Shown here: positions 27,988 to 37,743 of the stretch, in pieces | How the letters are laid out: each line of letters begins with the position of its first letter | Numbering within the stretch: position 1 is the first letter of the stretch | Assembly (NCBI GenBank): GCA_024640565.1 | Contig: JAHEET010000001.1 | Location: 413,763 to 477,762 of the forward strand | Direction: 5' to 3' | DNA from: Flavobacteriaceae bacterium | GTDB taxonomy: Bacteria > Bacteroidota > Bacteroidia > Flavobacteriales > Flavobacteriaceae | Length of the DNA: 64,000 bases | Notes under the pieces: model-generated | Told to the model about the DNA's origin: nothing | What the model saw: the letters and a program-made list of their open reading frames with translations, nothing else | The model's database searches: none | Program-made: the position numbers and the translations under genes

Positions 27988-28086
27988 ATGAAAAAGCAAT
28001 TATTAATTTTGTGCATTAGCGCATTCGCGATGCATCGTTATTCTCAAAACCCACTCCGCAAAATATCCAGACTCAGCAGAACCTAA
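27988..28086 (+). pseudogene. Remnant of a secreted-protein gene (signal-peptide end only)
   Basis: An ATG opens 32 codons with a signal-peptide-like start (MKKQLLILCISAFAMHRYSQ) and then stops. After SQN a neighbouring frame gives a Gln-rich run (TPQNIQTQQNLKKR) before further stops. This fits a frameshifted and eroded gene for a secreted protein, but with so little sequence it may be chance. The next 140 bases hold only broken frames. Confidence 0.35.
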
Positions 28087-28225
28087 AAAAAAGGGAAATA
28101 TAACAATGAGAAATCGTCTAAACTAGGATTTTGATTTTAACTTAAACCAAAGATCGCTGCTCAAAGTCGCGGACTTTTCGCTGCAATATGGAGGGTACTT
28201 CCCAAGACAGGAACAAAACACCACA

Positions 28226-28261
28226 AAACAAACAAACAAACAAACAAACAAACAAACAAAC
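28226..28261 (+). repeat. AAAC tetranucleotide microsatellite, 9 units
   Basis: Nine perfect tandem AAAC units lie in the decayed region. In every frame they read as a Lys-Gln-Thr-Asn cycle, and gain or loss of a unit would shift the frame. No intact gene spans the repeat now. Confidence 0.95.
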
Positions 28262-28335
28262 AGCTAAAAATTTGGAGCCTACGATTCCCAGTTATACTCA
28301 AATAAGCCCAGTTATTCCCATATATTCCCACTTAT

Positions 28336-28794
28336 TTATTTCCAGATACAAGCCCTTACAGAAATTTTATTTTCAGAAGCAACCCCTATACGCAACAAAG
28401 CTTCCTCAGAAAAACTTTAAAACAATTGAATGGTACCATGTCTAAGCGTGGCCATTTCATTCAAAAGATCAAAGTAATTCAATTGATTGGCATTGCCATG
28501 GTCTACAAATAAATCTTGATTAAAACCAGGCAAAACAGTCTTGTTATTTCTAGCAAAACACAAGGCACGGTAACAGAAAATACGCTCCGTATCAATAATG
28601 TGCTGAATCAATTCTTTGAGGGTCCACTTCCCTACTGCATAGGAAAAATTGTGTTTTTCTTCCGGTAGATTTCGTAAAACAGAATCAAACGCTTGTTGCG
28701 AATGTTGTAAGTTTTCTATAATAGACCTATTTTTTACTGCAGCCAATTGAATATAATGCTCAAAATAAGCTGCGTATTCATTTTTTGGAATCAT
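28336..28794 (-). pseudogene. DinB-family protein gene with truncating stops
   Basis: The first 125 codons, from ATG 28794, read as a good DinB/YfiT-fold protein: YAVGKWTLKELIQHIIDTERIF, then ALCFARNNKTVLPGFNQDLF. At 28417-28419 an in-frame TAA follows TIQLF where relatives have a lysine (AAA). The frame then continues in family style (SFSEEALLRIGVASENKISVRA) to another TAA at 28336-28338. The family's C-terminal metal-binding His region is not recognisable. I read it as a nonsense-mutated, eroding gene. A shortened protein lacking the last helix might still be made. Confidence 0.7.
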
Positions 28795-28817
28795 TTCTTT
28801 TCTTTTGTGTAAGTTTG
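28785..28817 (+). promoter_or_regulatory. Promoter of hutI: TTG-N22-TAAGTTTG
   Basis: A -7 box TAAGTTTG (28810-28817) exactly matches TAnnTTTG, with a TTG 22 bases upstream. The predicted transcript starts about 18 bases before the hutI ATG at 28841. Confidence 0.5.
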
Positions 28818-28840
28818 TTTTGTAAAACTAAGCATTTTAT

Positions 28841-30082
28841 ATGACGCAATTATTTATCAATATCAAAGAGCTCATCCAAGTTCGAGAAACTACTATTGAA
28901 AAAGTATCTGGGAAAGAAATGGGTAGACTACCAACGCTCAAAAACGCATATTTACGTGTGGAAGACGATTTGATAGTAGACTTTGGTTTGATGGAAACAC
29001 TGCAAAAAAAAACAGCAGATAAAACCATCGATTGCCGCGGAAAAATGATCTTTCCATCTTGGTGCGATTCCCATACTCACTTGGTTTATGCAGGAAATCG
29101 AGCACAAGAATTTGTAGATCGAATTCAGGGGTTGAGTTATGAAGAAATTGCCAACAATGGTGGCGGAATTTTAAATTCCGCAAAAAAAATACACCAAATT
29201 TCCGAAAACGAATTGTACCAACAATCTGCGCACAGACTGCAAGAAGTAATTGCACTGGGAACTGGCGCCATTGAAATAAAATCGGGCTATGGGCTCACGG
29301 TAGCAGGAGAACTAAAAATGCTACGAGTAATTAAAAAATTGAAAGAAAATTTTGATACGCCTATAAAAGCCACCTTTTTGGGCGCACATGCACTTCCAGC
29401 TGCATATAAAAATAACAAGGACGCCTACTTGGAGCTCATTATTGAAGAGATGCTCCCAAAAATAGCAGCAGAAAATTTAGCAGATTTTATCGATATTTTT
29501 TGTGAAAAAGGATATTTTGATATCGAGGACACTGCACGAATTTTGGCCGCAGGAAAGAAATATGGACTAATTCCAAAGGTGCATGTAAATCAGTTCAATG
29601 CCTTTGGGGGTATCGCCGTTTCAGTTGCGCATCAAGCATTGTCTGTTGACCATTTGGAGGAATTAACACAAGAAGATATTCATGCATTAAAAGGAGCGAA
29701 TACAATGCCTGTAGCACTGCCCGCCTGTTCCTTTTTTTTAAGCATCCCCTACACCCCAGCAAGAAGAATTATTGATGCTGGCTTGCCATTGGCGCTGGCA
29801 TCGGACTACAACCCAGGCTCTGCGCCTACCGGAAATATGAATCTTGTGATGGCAACAGCCTGTATCAAAATGAAAATGACTCCTGAAGAAGCTATTAATG
29901 CCGCAACAATAAATGGTGCTTTTGCCATGGAGCTATCTCACAAAGTGGGCAGTATTACCAAAGGAAAATTGGCCAATTTTTTCATTACAAAAACAATCGC
30001 TTCTTATCACTTTCTTCCTTATCATTTTGGAGACAATTTAATAGAAACCGTTTATTTAAAAGGAAAAAAAATGAGCCTTTAA
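28841..30082 (+). CDS. hutI: Imidazolonepropionase
   Basis: HutI opens the ring of imidazolone-5-propionate to N-formimino-glutamate, the third step of histidine breakdown. The 413-residue amidohydrolase has the metal motif SHTHLVYAG, EIKSGYGL, AHALPAAYKNN, KVHVNQFNAFGG and the active-site ASDYNPGSAPTGN. It is full length. The other hut genes are not adjacent, so here it stands alone with its own promoter-like sequence. Confidence 0.95.
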   Translation: MTQLFINIKELIQVRETTIEKVSGKEMGRLPTLKNAYLRVEDDLIVDFGLMETLQKKTADKTIDCRGKMIFPSWCDSHTHLVYAGNRAQEFVDRIQGLSYEEIANNGGGILNSAKKIHQISENELYQQSAHRLQEVIALGTGAIEIKSGYGLTVAGELKMLRVIKKLKENFDTPIKATFLGAHALPAAYKNNKDAYLELIIEEMLPKIAAENLADFIDIFCEKGYFDIEDTARILAAGKKYGLIPKVHVNQFNAFGGIAVSVAHQALSVDHLEELTQEDIHALKGANTMPVALPACSFFLSIPYTPARRIIDAGLPLALASDYNPGSAPTGNMNLVMATACIKMKMTPEEAINAATINGAFAMELSHKVGSITKGKLANFFITKTIASYHFLPYHFGDNLIETVYLKGKKMSL

Positions 30083-30175
30083 TTTTGTAATTTTAACCAA
30101 AATACCTGCAAATATTCTTTTTCTGCAAGCCTTAACTCTTTTTTTATCTTTAAATTTGTCATTCAAATTTATTGC

Positions 30176-30814
30176 ATGTTTTTTCATTTTTTTCAGTATG
30201 TAAAGTTTCTCTTGAAATCGACAAATCAACACGGAGTGCATTCCCCTTTTGTATATCATTTAGTTACAAAATGTTTTTATACTCAAGGGAATCTAAAGCA
30301 CATAGAACAATACCGAGAAATTGAAAAAAAAACGATACAAAGTAAGCAAGTAAACTTTCCAAAATTAAGATTGAAGAAACCCAAGCTACTTCTAAAAGTC
30401 ATTGCCTATTTCAAACCTATCAATAGTTTAGAAATTGGCAACCTAGCGGAATGCCTCGCCTCCACAATAAAAATTGTTCAACCCAATGCAACAGTCAATA
30501 CCATAGCAACTACTCTTGAGGCTACTGATAATGGCGAAAATTTATTAAAGAATACCAATAGCAAACCCTTTGACATGGTTTTTTTTATGAGTACCGAAGA
30601 AGGAATTTTATCATATTTCGAAAGCTGTCTTTCGAAGATTCATAATGAAACATTCTTTATCTTTAGAGATCTTTACCAAAGTAAAGAAATGAAAACTGCT
30701 TGGGCGCAAATTAAACAACACCCAAAGGTAACCGTAACCGTAGATGTTTTTTATTATGGATTTGTTTTCATCAGAAAAGAACAGCAAAAAGAACATTTTA
30801 AAATACGTATCTAA
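30176..30814 (+). CDS. Methyltransferase-like protein with degenerate SAM motif
   Basis: The N-terminus of this 212-residue protein (FLLKSTNQHGVHSPFVYHLV, residues 11-30) and C-terminus (VDVFYYGFVFIRKEQ, then KEHFKIRI) match a Bacteroidota group of class I SAM-dependent methyltransferase-like proteins. The glycine-rich SAM motif I, expected near residues 84-97, reads SLEIGNLAECLAST and lacks the usual second and third glycines. The middle is also shorter than I would expect. It may have lost catalysis or be evolving fast. The substrate is unknown. The adenosyltransferase gene follows 52 bases on. Confidence 0.65.
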   Translation: MFFHFFQYVKFLLKSTNQHGVHSPFVYHLVTKCFYTQGNLKHIEQYREIEKKTIQSKQVNFPKLRLKKPKLLLKVIAYFKPINSLEIGNLAECLASTIKIVQPNATVNTIATTLEATDNGENLLKNTNSKPFDMVFFMSTEEGILSYFESCLSKIHNETFFIFRDLYQSKEMKTAWAQIKQHPKVTVTVDVFYYGFVFIRKEQQKEHFKIRI

Positions 30815-30866
30815 AAAAGGAAACCGATTATACAGACTAAATTATAAACTTTGAAATTCATTAAAA

Positions 30867-31442
30867 ATGAAGATATATACCAAAACGGGAGACAATGGCA
30901 CTACAGGACTCTATGGAGGAAATAGAGTGAAAAAGTACAATTTACGCATCGAAAGTTATGGAACCGTTGATGAATTAAATGCATATATTGGATTGATAAA
31001 AGATCAAGAAATTTCAACATCGATTAAAGATTCGCTTTTAAAAATTCAAAACGAGTTATTTACCTTAGGTGCCATGCTGGCAACACCTACAGAAAAAGAA
31101 ACCTTAAAAAGCGGCGCCGAAAGGCTAAACATTCCAAAAATTGACAGCAATTCAATCGTTTTTTTAGAAAATGAAATTGATACAATGGAAGAAGGACTTG
31201 CACCAATGACTCATTTTATTTTACCGGGAGGACATCAAACAGTGTCATTCTGTCACATAGCAAGATGTATCTGTAGACGTGCAGAACGTCTTTGTGTTGC
31301 GTTAAATGACGAGGAAACTATAAATAACGACATTTTAAAATACCTAAACCGCCTTTCTGACTATCTTTTTGTATTGGCACGAAAATTGTCTAAAGACTTA
31401 TCAGTAGCGGAAATCAAGTGGATTCCCAAAAAAAATAATTAA
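30867..31442 (+). CDS. Cob(I)alamin adenosyltransferase, PduO type
   Basis: This 191-residue enzyme moves the adenosyl group of ATP to cob(I)alamin, making coenzyme B12. The start MKIYTKTGDNGTTGLYGG carries the ATP-binding N-terminal motif. SYGTVDELNAYIGL and CRRAERLCVAL carry the other ATP-contacting residues. It is a compact all-alpha protein of normal length. No other cobalamin genes are next to it. An iron/B12-type ABC permease lies about 9 kb away, but no link is shown. Confidence 0.93.
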   Translation: MKIYTKTGDNGTTGLYGGNRVKKYNLRIESYGTVDELNAYIGLIKDQEISTSIKDSLLKIQNELFTLGAMLATPTEKETLKSGAERLNIPKIDSNSIVFLENEIDTMEEGLAPMTHFILPGGHQTVSFCHIARCICRRAERLCVALNDEETINNDILKYLNRLSDYLFVLARKLSKDLSVAEIKWIPKKNN

Positions 31443-31480
31443 GTTCTTTATATATTGATTTTATATTTCTTAAAAAAGAC

Positions 31481-31510
31481 TTGCATAATTGCGTAAAAAA
31501 TTTATTTTTG
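31481..31510 (+). promoter_or_regulatory. Bacteroidota promoter TTG-N19-TATTTTTG
   Basis: A TTG (31481-31483) lies 19 bases before an exact TAnnTTTG box (31503-31510), the expected Bacteroidota spacing. Transcription would start near 31,515, about 17 bases before the DUF2795 gene. This is one of the two best promoter matches in the window. Confidence 0.7.
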
Positions 31511-31531
31511 CACAAAATTAAACAACAAGAA

Positions 31532-31753
31532 ATGTATTGGACATTAGAATTGGCATCCTATTTAGCAGATGCACCTTGGCCAGCAACCAAAGATGAATTA
31601 ATCGATTATGCGATTAGAACGGGTTCTCCGTTAGAAGTAGTTGAAAACCTACAAGATATCGAAGATGAAGGGGATGCTTATGACTCCATCATAGAGATTT
31701 GGCCAGATTATCCTACCGAAGACGATTATCTTTGGAACGAAGATGAATACTAA
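31532..31753 (+). CDS. DUF2795 small acidic protein
   Basis: This 73-residue cytosolic protein is very acidic at the C-terminus (YPTEDDYLWNEDEY). The start MYWTLELASYLADAPWPATK is the conserved DUF2795 core. A GTG- or ATG-type extension upstream would overlap the promoter, so ATG 31532 is preferred. Function is unknown. It is monocistronic: a promoter lies just upstream and a terminator just downstream, consistent with strong, independent expression. Confidence 0.85.
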   Translation: MYWTLELASYLADAPWPATKDELIDYAIRTGSPLEVVENLQDIEDEGDAYDSIIEIWPDYPTEDDYLWNEDEY

Positions 31754-31764
31754 ATAACACTACT

Positions 31765-31791
31765 AAAAGTCTCTAAAGAGGCTTTTTTTTT
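31765..31791 (+). terminator. Rho-independent terminator after the DUF2795 gene
   Basis: The hairpin arms AAGTCTC and GAGGCTT (one G-T pair), with a TAAA loop, are followed by eight T. Confidence 0.8.
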
Positions 31792-31896
31792 GTTATATTT
31801 CAATCGCTTTTTTAATTATAACTATCAAAATTAAAAACTTGATTCACAATAAAATAAAGCAACATAGACCGTGTTGCCCTAAAAAATAAATACGCA

Positions 31897-34800
31897 ATGA
31901 GCATATTAAACTCTGTAATCAAACTTTTTGTAGGAGACAAACAGCAAAAAGATTTGAAAATGTTACAACCTGTTGTCGATAATGTTAGGAAATTTGAAGC
32001 CGCCATCCAATTATTGTCCAACGACGAATTGAGAGGGAAAACGCTTACGTTTAAAAACATCCTAAAAGAGGCCACAAAAGAATTTGATGGTACGATTGAA
32101 CGTCTAGAATCAGAAGCAAAAACAGCAGATATCGATCGACAAGAAGCAATATATACAGAAATTGATGCCTTAAAAGACGAGGCTTATAAAGTTTCTGAAG
32201 CGACGCTAATGGAAATTATGCCAGAAGCATTTGCAGTGGTAAAAGAAACTGCAAAACGTTTTGTAGAAAATGAAGAGCTCGAAGTAACAGCAACGCCTTA
32301 CGATAGAGAATTGTCTGGAGAAAGAGATCATATTACCTTGGAAGGCGACAAAGCTTTTTGGGCAAACTCATGGGATGCTGCCGGAAAACCAGTCACTTGG
32401 GACATGGTGCATTATGATGTGCAGTTAATTGGTGGGTCTGTTCTGCATCAAGGAAAAATTGCAGAAATGATGACAGGTGAAGGAAAAACATTGGTTTCTA
32501 CCCTACCCGTCTACCTAAATGCATTGACTGGAAAAGGGGTACACTTAGTTACTGTAAATGATTACTTGGCAAAACGTGATAAGGCATGGATGGGGCCTAT
32601 TTTTGAGTTTCATGGTTTTACAACAGATTGTATCGATTACCATCAACCCAATTCGGATGCACGTAGAAAAGCCTACAATGCAGACATTACCTACGGAACT
32701 AATAATGAATTTGGCTTCGATTACTTGCGCGATAATATGGCAAGCTCCAAAGAAGATTTGGTTCAAAGAGCACCAAACTACGCCATTATAGATGAAGTAG
32801 ATTCTGTTTTAATTGACGATGCAAGAACCCCATTAATCATCTCGGGTCCAGTTCCACAAGGTGACCGACATGAATTTACCGAATTAAAACCATTGGTATC
32901 TGAATTGGTTACCCTACAAAGACAACACTTGGTAAGTGTATTGGCGGAAGCAAAAAAATTGTTGGCAGACGGCAACGTCAAAGAAGGTGGATTTCTATTA
33001 TTGAGAGTGTATCGAGGATTGCCAAAAAACAAAGCATTGATTAAATTTTTGTCACAAGAAGGGATGAAACAAATTCTTCAAAAGACAGAAAACACTTACA
33101 TGGCAGACAACAACAAGTTAATGCCAGAAGTAGATGAAGACCTTTGGTTTGTGATCGAGGAAAAAAACAATCAAATTGATTTAACAGACAAAGGAATTGG
33201 TTACTTATCTGAAAAAACACAAAATGACACGTTCTTTGTGTTGCCAGATATTGGTGTGAAAATTGGTGAAATTGAAACTTCAGAAAACACCCCCGAAGAA
33301 AAAGCTGCCGAAAAAGAAGAACTCTATAAAGACTTTAGCATCAAAAGTGAACGCATTCACACCATGAATCAATTATTAAAAGCATACACTGTTTTTGAAA
33401 AAGATGTGGAATATGTGGTGATGGATAACAAAGTCATGATTGTTGATGAACAAACGGGACGTATTATGGATGGTCGTCGTTATTCTGATGGGTTGCACCA
33501 AGCCATTGAAGCAAAAGAAAATGTAAAAATTGAAGATGCTACACAAACCTTTGCAACAGTAACCCTTCAAAATTACTTCAGAATGTATCGCAAACTATCT
33601 GGAATGACGGGTACTGCCATTACAGAAGCTGGAGAATTGTGGGAAATTTACAAATTAGATGTAGTAGAAATTCCGACGAATAAGCCAATACAAAGAGATG
33701 ATAAAGAAGATTTAGTTTACAAAACTGCACGTGAAAAATACAATGCAGTGATTGAAGATATTGTAAAATTAGTAGCAGAGAAGCGTCCGGTATTGGTGGG
33801 AACCACTTCCGTTGAAATCTCAGAATTATTGGGGCGAATGTTACAAATGCGAAAAATTCCACACAATATTTTAAATGCAAAATTGCACAAACGTGAAGCA
33901 GATGTAGTTGCTGAAGCGGGAAAACCAGGGGTCGTAACCATAGCAACAAATATGGCAGGTCGTGGTACCGACATTAAACTTACTGGAAATGTGAAAGCTG
34001 CAGGAGGTTTGGCTATTATTGGTACAGAACGTCACGATTCTCGAAGAGTTGACAGACAGTTAAGAGGTCGAGCAGGTAGACAGGGTGATGTGGGTTCTTC
34101 TCAGTTTTACGTTGCCTTAGACGACAATTTAATGCGTTTGTTTGGTTCTGATAGAATTGCAAAAATGATGGACAGAATGGGCTTAAAAGAAGGGGAAGTA
34201 ATTCAGCACTCTATGATCTCAAAGTCCATTGAACGTGCACAGAAAAAAGTGGAAGAAAATAACTTTGGCGTTCGTAAACGTTTGTTAGAATATGATGATA
34301 TTATGAACGCTCAGCGGGAATTTATCTACAAAAGAAGACGAAATGCCTTGGATGGAAAACGTTTGCAAATTGACATTGCCAACATGATCTATGAAACCTG
34401 CGAAAACATTGTAAATCAAAACAAATCTACAAAAGACTACCAAAACTTTGAATTTGAATTGATTCGCTTTTCATCAATGACTTCTCCTTTTTCTGAAGAA
34501 GAATTTGAAGGAAAGTCTGTACAAGAAATCATTGATACCTTGTATGAAACCATTTCGGCGCACTACAAGGAAAAAATTGAACGAAATGCGGTTTTGGCCT
34601 ATCCTGTAATTAAAGATGTTTTTGAAAATGAAGGTGACAAATACGAACGTATTGTAGTGCCTTTTACTGATGGTGCCAAATCACTACAGGTGGTTACTAA
34701 TCTTAAGGATGCCTACGAGAGTGAAGGAAAAAGTTTGGTTACCGATTTTGAAAAGAACATTACTTTAGCAATCATCGATGAAAATTGGAAAGAGCATTTA

Positions 34801-35235
34801 CGTAAAATGGATGATTTAAAACAATCAGTACAAAATGCATCTTACGAACAAAAAGATCCTCTGTTGATCTACAAATTTGAAGCTTTTGAATTGTTTAAAG
34901 CAACAGTAGCAGAAATTAACAGAGCCGTTTTATCTTTCTTATTTAAAGGAGAGTTGCCTTCAAAAGATTCCAATCAAATATCAGAAGCAAGAAGTCAAAA
35001 AAGACAACGTCTAAATACTTCCAAAGCAACGGTCCAAAATTCTACCGAACAAGCGATTTCAAATTCTCGTCAACAACAAGAACCTGTGGAAACCGTTGTG
35101 AGAGATCAACCTAAAATTGGTAGAAACGAAAAGGTTACGATTAAAAATGTAATGAGTGGTGAAGAAAAAGAAGTGAAATTTAAACAAGCCATTCCTTTGC
35201 TTGAAAAAGGAGAATGGGTACTTGTAAACAACTAA
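31897..35235 (+). CDS. secA: Preprotein translocase ATPase SecA
   Basis: SecA drives protein export through SecYEG. The 1112-residue protein is long, as in other Bacteroidota, with large inserts between the nucleotide-binding domains. Walker A is TGEGKT (residues 193-198) and the DEAD-type box DEVD (299-302). [19 protein letters not shown] and the arginine-finger region RGRAGRQGD are present. The C-terminal tail is polar and Gln/Ser-rich and lacks the Cys/His SEC-C zinc motif, so a SecB-binding zinc tail is absent. It stands alone between terminators. Confidence 0.97.
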   Translation: MSILNSVIKLFVGDKQQKDLKMLQPVVDNVRKFEAAIQLLSNDELRGKTLTFKNILKEATKEFDGTIERLESEAKTADIDRQEAIYTEIDALKDEAYKVSEATLMEIMPEAFAVVKETAKRFVENEELEVTATPYDRELSGERDHITLEGDKAFWANSWDAAGKPVTWDMVHYDVQLIGGSVLHQGKIAEMMTGEGKTLVSTLPVYLNALTGKGVHLVTVNDYLAKRDKAWMGPIFEFHGFTTDCIDYHQPNSDARRKAYNADITYGTNNEFGFDYLRDNMASSKEDLVQRAPNYAIIDEVDSVLIDDARTPLIISGPVPQGDRHEFTELKPLVSELVTLQRQHLVSVLAEAKKLLADGNVKEGGFLLLRVYRGLPKNKALIKFLSQEGMKQILQKTENTYMADNNKLMPEVDEDLWFVIEEKNNQIDLTDKGIGYLSEKTQNDTFFVLPDIGVKIGEIETSENTPEEKAAEKEELYKDFSIKSERIHTMNQLLKAYTVFEKDVEYVVMDNKVMIVDEQTGRIMDGRRYSDGLHQAIEAKENVKIEDATQTFATVTLQNYFRMYRKLSGMTGTAITEAGELWEIYKLDVVEIPTNKPIQRDDKEDLVYKTAREKYNAVIEDIVKLVAEKRPVLVGTTSVEISELLGRMLQMRKIPHNILNAKLHKREADVVAEAGKPGVVTIATNMAGRGTDIKLTGNVKAAGGLAIIGTERHDSRRVDRQLRGRAGRQGDVGSSQFYVALDDNLMRLFGSDRIAKMMDRMGLKEGEVIQHSMISKSIERAQKKVEENNFGVRKRLLEYDDIMNAQREFIYKRRRNALDGKRLQIDIANMIYETCENIVNQNKSTKDYQNFEFELIRFSSMTSPFSEEEFEGKSVQEIIDTLYETISAHYKEKIERNAVLAYPVIKDVFENEGDKYERIVVPFTDGAKSLQVVTNLKDAYESEGKSLVTDFEKNITLAIIDENWKEHLRKMDDLKQSVQNASYEQKDPLLIYKFEAFELFKATVAEINRAVLSFLFKGELPSKDSNQISEARSQKRQRLNTSKATVQNSTEQAISNSRQQQEPVETVVRDQPKIGRNEKVTIKNVMSGEEKEVKFKQAIPLLEKGEWVLVNN

Positions 35236-35277
35236 AATTGCCTCTTATCAAATCGTCTTATGAAGACTGCAAAAAAA

Positions 35278-35310
35278 AAACCGTTTTGAGTTCCTCAAAA
35301 CGGGTTTTTT
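35278..35310. terminator. Bidirectional terminator between secA and folE
   Basis: Hairpin arms ACCGTTTTGAG and CTCAAAACGGGT, with a 3-base loop, are flanked by a long A run on one side and a T run on the other. It serves both convergent genes. Confidence 0.9.
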
Positions 35311-35326
35311 ATTAGATCGCAATCGG

Positions 35327-35992
35327 TTAGAATTTTGTATCCATTTGTAAATATTGTAAAAATTCTTTTCGAGTTTCTTTCTCTTTAAATTTCCCTCCGA
35401 ATTCTGAAGTAACTGTAGAGCTTTCAATATCTTTAATACCTCTTGAGTTTACACACAAGTGCTTCGCATCAACAACACAAGCAACATCTTGTGTTCCCAG
35501 TGCTTCTTGCATAGCTTGAACTATTTGCATAGTCAAACGCTCTTGAACTTGTGGTCTCTTAGAAAAATACTCCACAATTCTGTTCATCTTAGACAATCCA
35601 ATTACGTTACCATTGGAAATATAAGCAACATGAGCTCTACCAATGATTGGTAATAAATGATGCTCACAAGTAGAATAAACAACAATGTTTTTTTCTACCA
35701 ACATTTCACCGTAATTGTAATTGTTTTCAAATGTAGACGCTTTCGGAAGATTTGCAGGATTCAACCCCATAAAAATCTCGTTTACAAATGCTTTGGCTAC
35801 TCGCTTGGGAGTTCCTTGAAGGCTATCATCTGTCAGATCCATTCCTATGGTCTCTAAAATATCTTTTACGCTTTCTTGAATTTTTTCTATTTTTTCGTTG
35901 TCAGAAATATCAAAAGCATCTGCTCTCAGCGGATTTTTTGCAGAAGTAGCTACATGGTTATCCCCTATTTCCTCTATTTTTTCTTCGTTCAT
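35327..35992 (-). CDS. folE: GTP cyclohydrolase I
   Basis: FolE converts GTP to dihydroneopterin triphosphate, the first step of folate synthesis. The zinc ligands lie in STCEHHLLPIIG and AKHLCVNSRG. The conserved GLSKMNRIV and RPQVQERLT are present. I chose ATG at 35990-35992 (MNEEKIEEIGDN, 221 residues). A longer frame begins at a TTG (36037) that lies inside a -7 promoter box, so that codon would not be transcribed. A second upstream ATG at 36013 remains possible. Confidence 0.93.
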   Translation of the reverse strand: MNEEKIEEIGDNHVATSAKNPLRADAFDISDNEKIEKIQESVKDILETIGMDLTDDSLQGTPKRVAKAFVNEIFMGLNPANLPKASTFENNYNYGEMLVEKNIVVYSTCEHHLLPIIGRAHVAYISNGNVIGLSKMNRIVEYFSKRPQVQERLTMQIVQAMQEALGTQDVACVVDAKHLCVNSRGIKDIESSTVTSEFGGKFKEKETRKEFLQYLQMDTKF

Positions 35993-36034
35993 GGTACGAT
36001 TCAATTCAAACATTTTCAATCTGTTGTTAATGTG

Positions 36035-36042
36035 CAAATTTA
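36035..36042 (-). promoter_or_regulatory. -7 element (TAAATTTG) of folE
   Basis: Minus-strand exact match to TAnnTTTG about 43 bases before the chosen folE start. No TTG lies at the standard -33 spacing. Its position rules out the longest possible start of the gene. Confidence 0.45.
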
Positions 36043-36177
36043 GGTGTTTAAAACGTATTATTTTAATTTTTTTTCAATTATAATTGTACTGCTATAATTG
36101 TAGCATAAGACTTATACTAATAGAAGCGTAGTCTACAATAAAATACAAAACAAAGGATTCTTAATTTTAGCGTGACG

Positions 36178-37548
36178 TTAGGAACTGGTCATTTTTGTAA
36201 TTAACGCAGACAGTGAACAAGTTACTTGTTCATTGGAAAGCATGTGCTTTAAAACAAAAAGATCATTTTCAATTTTTGATACCACATACTCTATCTCTCT
36301 GTTGGAAACATATTTCCATTGCCGTTTTTGTGCTTTGTTACTTTCACCCAAATCAGGATAAAACTCAGCATTTACGCCATTTTCACGCAACTTTTTTATT
36401 GCTTGCATGTTAGTTAGGGCAGTTGTAGCATCAAAATTCAAGAAGATAACCTTCGGTTTTGGCAAAGCAACCGCTTGAAACAAGCCCAATTCTTCTAATA
36501 CCAAATAAATTCTATCCAAACCGAAAGAGATGCCAACCCCAGAAACCTCTTTTAAACCAAAGACTCCTGTTAAATCATCATATCTTCCTCCGCCTCCAAT
36601 AGACCCCATTTTTACCCCTTTTGGAGGGGCAACTTCAAAAATGGCACCCGTGTAATAATTCAAACCTCTTGCCAACGTAACATCTACTTCTAGGCTAGCT
36701 GTAGCCAGTCCAAGTGCTGCGATTGAATGGATTACAAAACGTAACTCTTCAACGCCTTTTAATCCTTCTTCCGAACCTGCTAACATGTTTTCTAAAGCAG
36801 CCAAATTTTCTAGGTTGGATCCAGAAAAATCAAACAAGGGTTGTACTTTCTCAATTGCTTCTTCTGTAATTCCTTTGGAGAGCATTTCTTTAACAACTCC
36901 TTCTTTTCCAATTTTATCTAACTTATCAAGAGCAACGGTAAAATCGATGAGTTTGTCTTGAGCGCCAATTACTGCTGCAATTCCAGAAAGTATTTTTCTA
37001 TTATTTATTTTTATGGTTGTTCCCACCAAACCCAATTTGGTAAAAACAGTATCATAGAGTTGAATAAATGCTACTTCTTGCCACAAAGATTTACTACCAA
37101 CAACATCTGCATCACATTGAAAAAACTCTCTAAAACGTCCTTTCTGTGGTCGATCGGCTCTCCAAACGGGCTGCACTTGATACCTTTTAAAAGGAAATGT
37201 AATTTCATTTTGATGCTGAACTACATAGCGAGCAAAGGGCACTGTAAGGTCGTAACGCAACGCTTTCTCAGAAATTTGTGAGGTTAATTTTAAACTATTT
37301 TTTTCTGCCAAGAACTTTGGATCTGTTTTTGCTAAATAATCACCTGAATTTAAAATCTTAAAAATCAATCGATCTCCTTCTTCCCCATATTTGCCCATCA
37401 AGGTTGCAGAATTCTCAAAACTTGGCGTTTCAATGGGTTGAAACCCAAAAGTTTCAAAAGTGGTCTTAATCACATTCATAATATAGGACCGATTGGCAAC
37501 TTCTGTTGGTGAAAAATCTCTGGTTCCTTTTGGGATACTTGGTTTCAT
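36178..37548 (-). CDS. hisS: Histidyl-tRNA synthetase
   Basis: HisS is a class II aminoacyl-tRNA synthetase of 456 residues. It has the N-terminal PKGTRDFSP, motif 2 around RYQVQPVWRADRPQKGRFREF, the histidine-specific ARGLNYYTGAIFEV, and GVGISFGLDRIYL for motif 3. The C-terminal anticodon-binding domain follows (PKPKVIFLNFD). It is full length. It stands alone on the minus strand between folE and the YihY-type gene. Confidence 0.97.
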   Translation of the reverse strand: MKPSIPKGTRDFSPTEVANRSYIMNVIKTTFETFGFQPIETPSFENSATLMGKYGEEGDRLIFKILNSGDYLAKTDPKFLAEKNSLKLTSQISEKALRYDLTVPFARYVVQHQNEITFPFKRYQVQPVWRADRPQKGRFREFFQCDADVVGSKSLWQEVAFIQLYDTVFTKLGLVGTTIKINNRKILSGIAAVIGAQDKLIDFTVALDKLDKIGKEGVVKEMLSKGITEEAIEKVQPLFDFSGSNLENLAALENMLAGSEEGLKGVEELRFVIHSIAALGLATASLEVDVTLARGLNYYTGAIFEVAPPKGVKMGSIGGGGRYDDLTGVFGLKEVSGVGISFGLDRIYLVLEELGLFQAVALPKPKVIFLNFDATTALTNMQAIKKLRENGVNAEFYPDLGESNKAQKRQWKYVSNREIEYVVSKIENDLFVLKHMLSNEQVTCSLSALITKMTSS

Positions 37549-37743
37549 TGAAATGGGTATTAGTTGTTGATTTTTAGTTTTTTGTTGCTAAACTCAAAAC
37601 GAATCACTCAAAATTTTAAACGTTTATTCCTTTTTATGGATTCCTGCCTCGCAAAAAAGCAAACTGTGCAAAATTGATTTTCCATAAGAATGCAATATCA
37701 AAACGCACTGCAAGCGCAAATATCGTGAAAAAAGTTAGCATTT

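Noticed and set aside
28226..28261. Short tandem repeats as a CRISPR array
   Set aside because: The units are 4 bases with no spacers, and there are no cas genes.
28188..28445. Open frame of 85 codons through the AAAC repeat
   Set aside because: It has Gln/Lys/Thr/Asn low-complexity from the microsatellite, and its 3' part lies antisense to the DinB remnant, which is the better coding reading.
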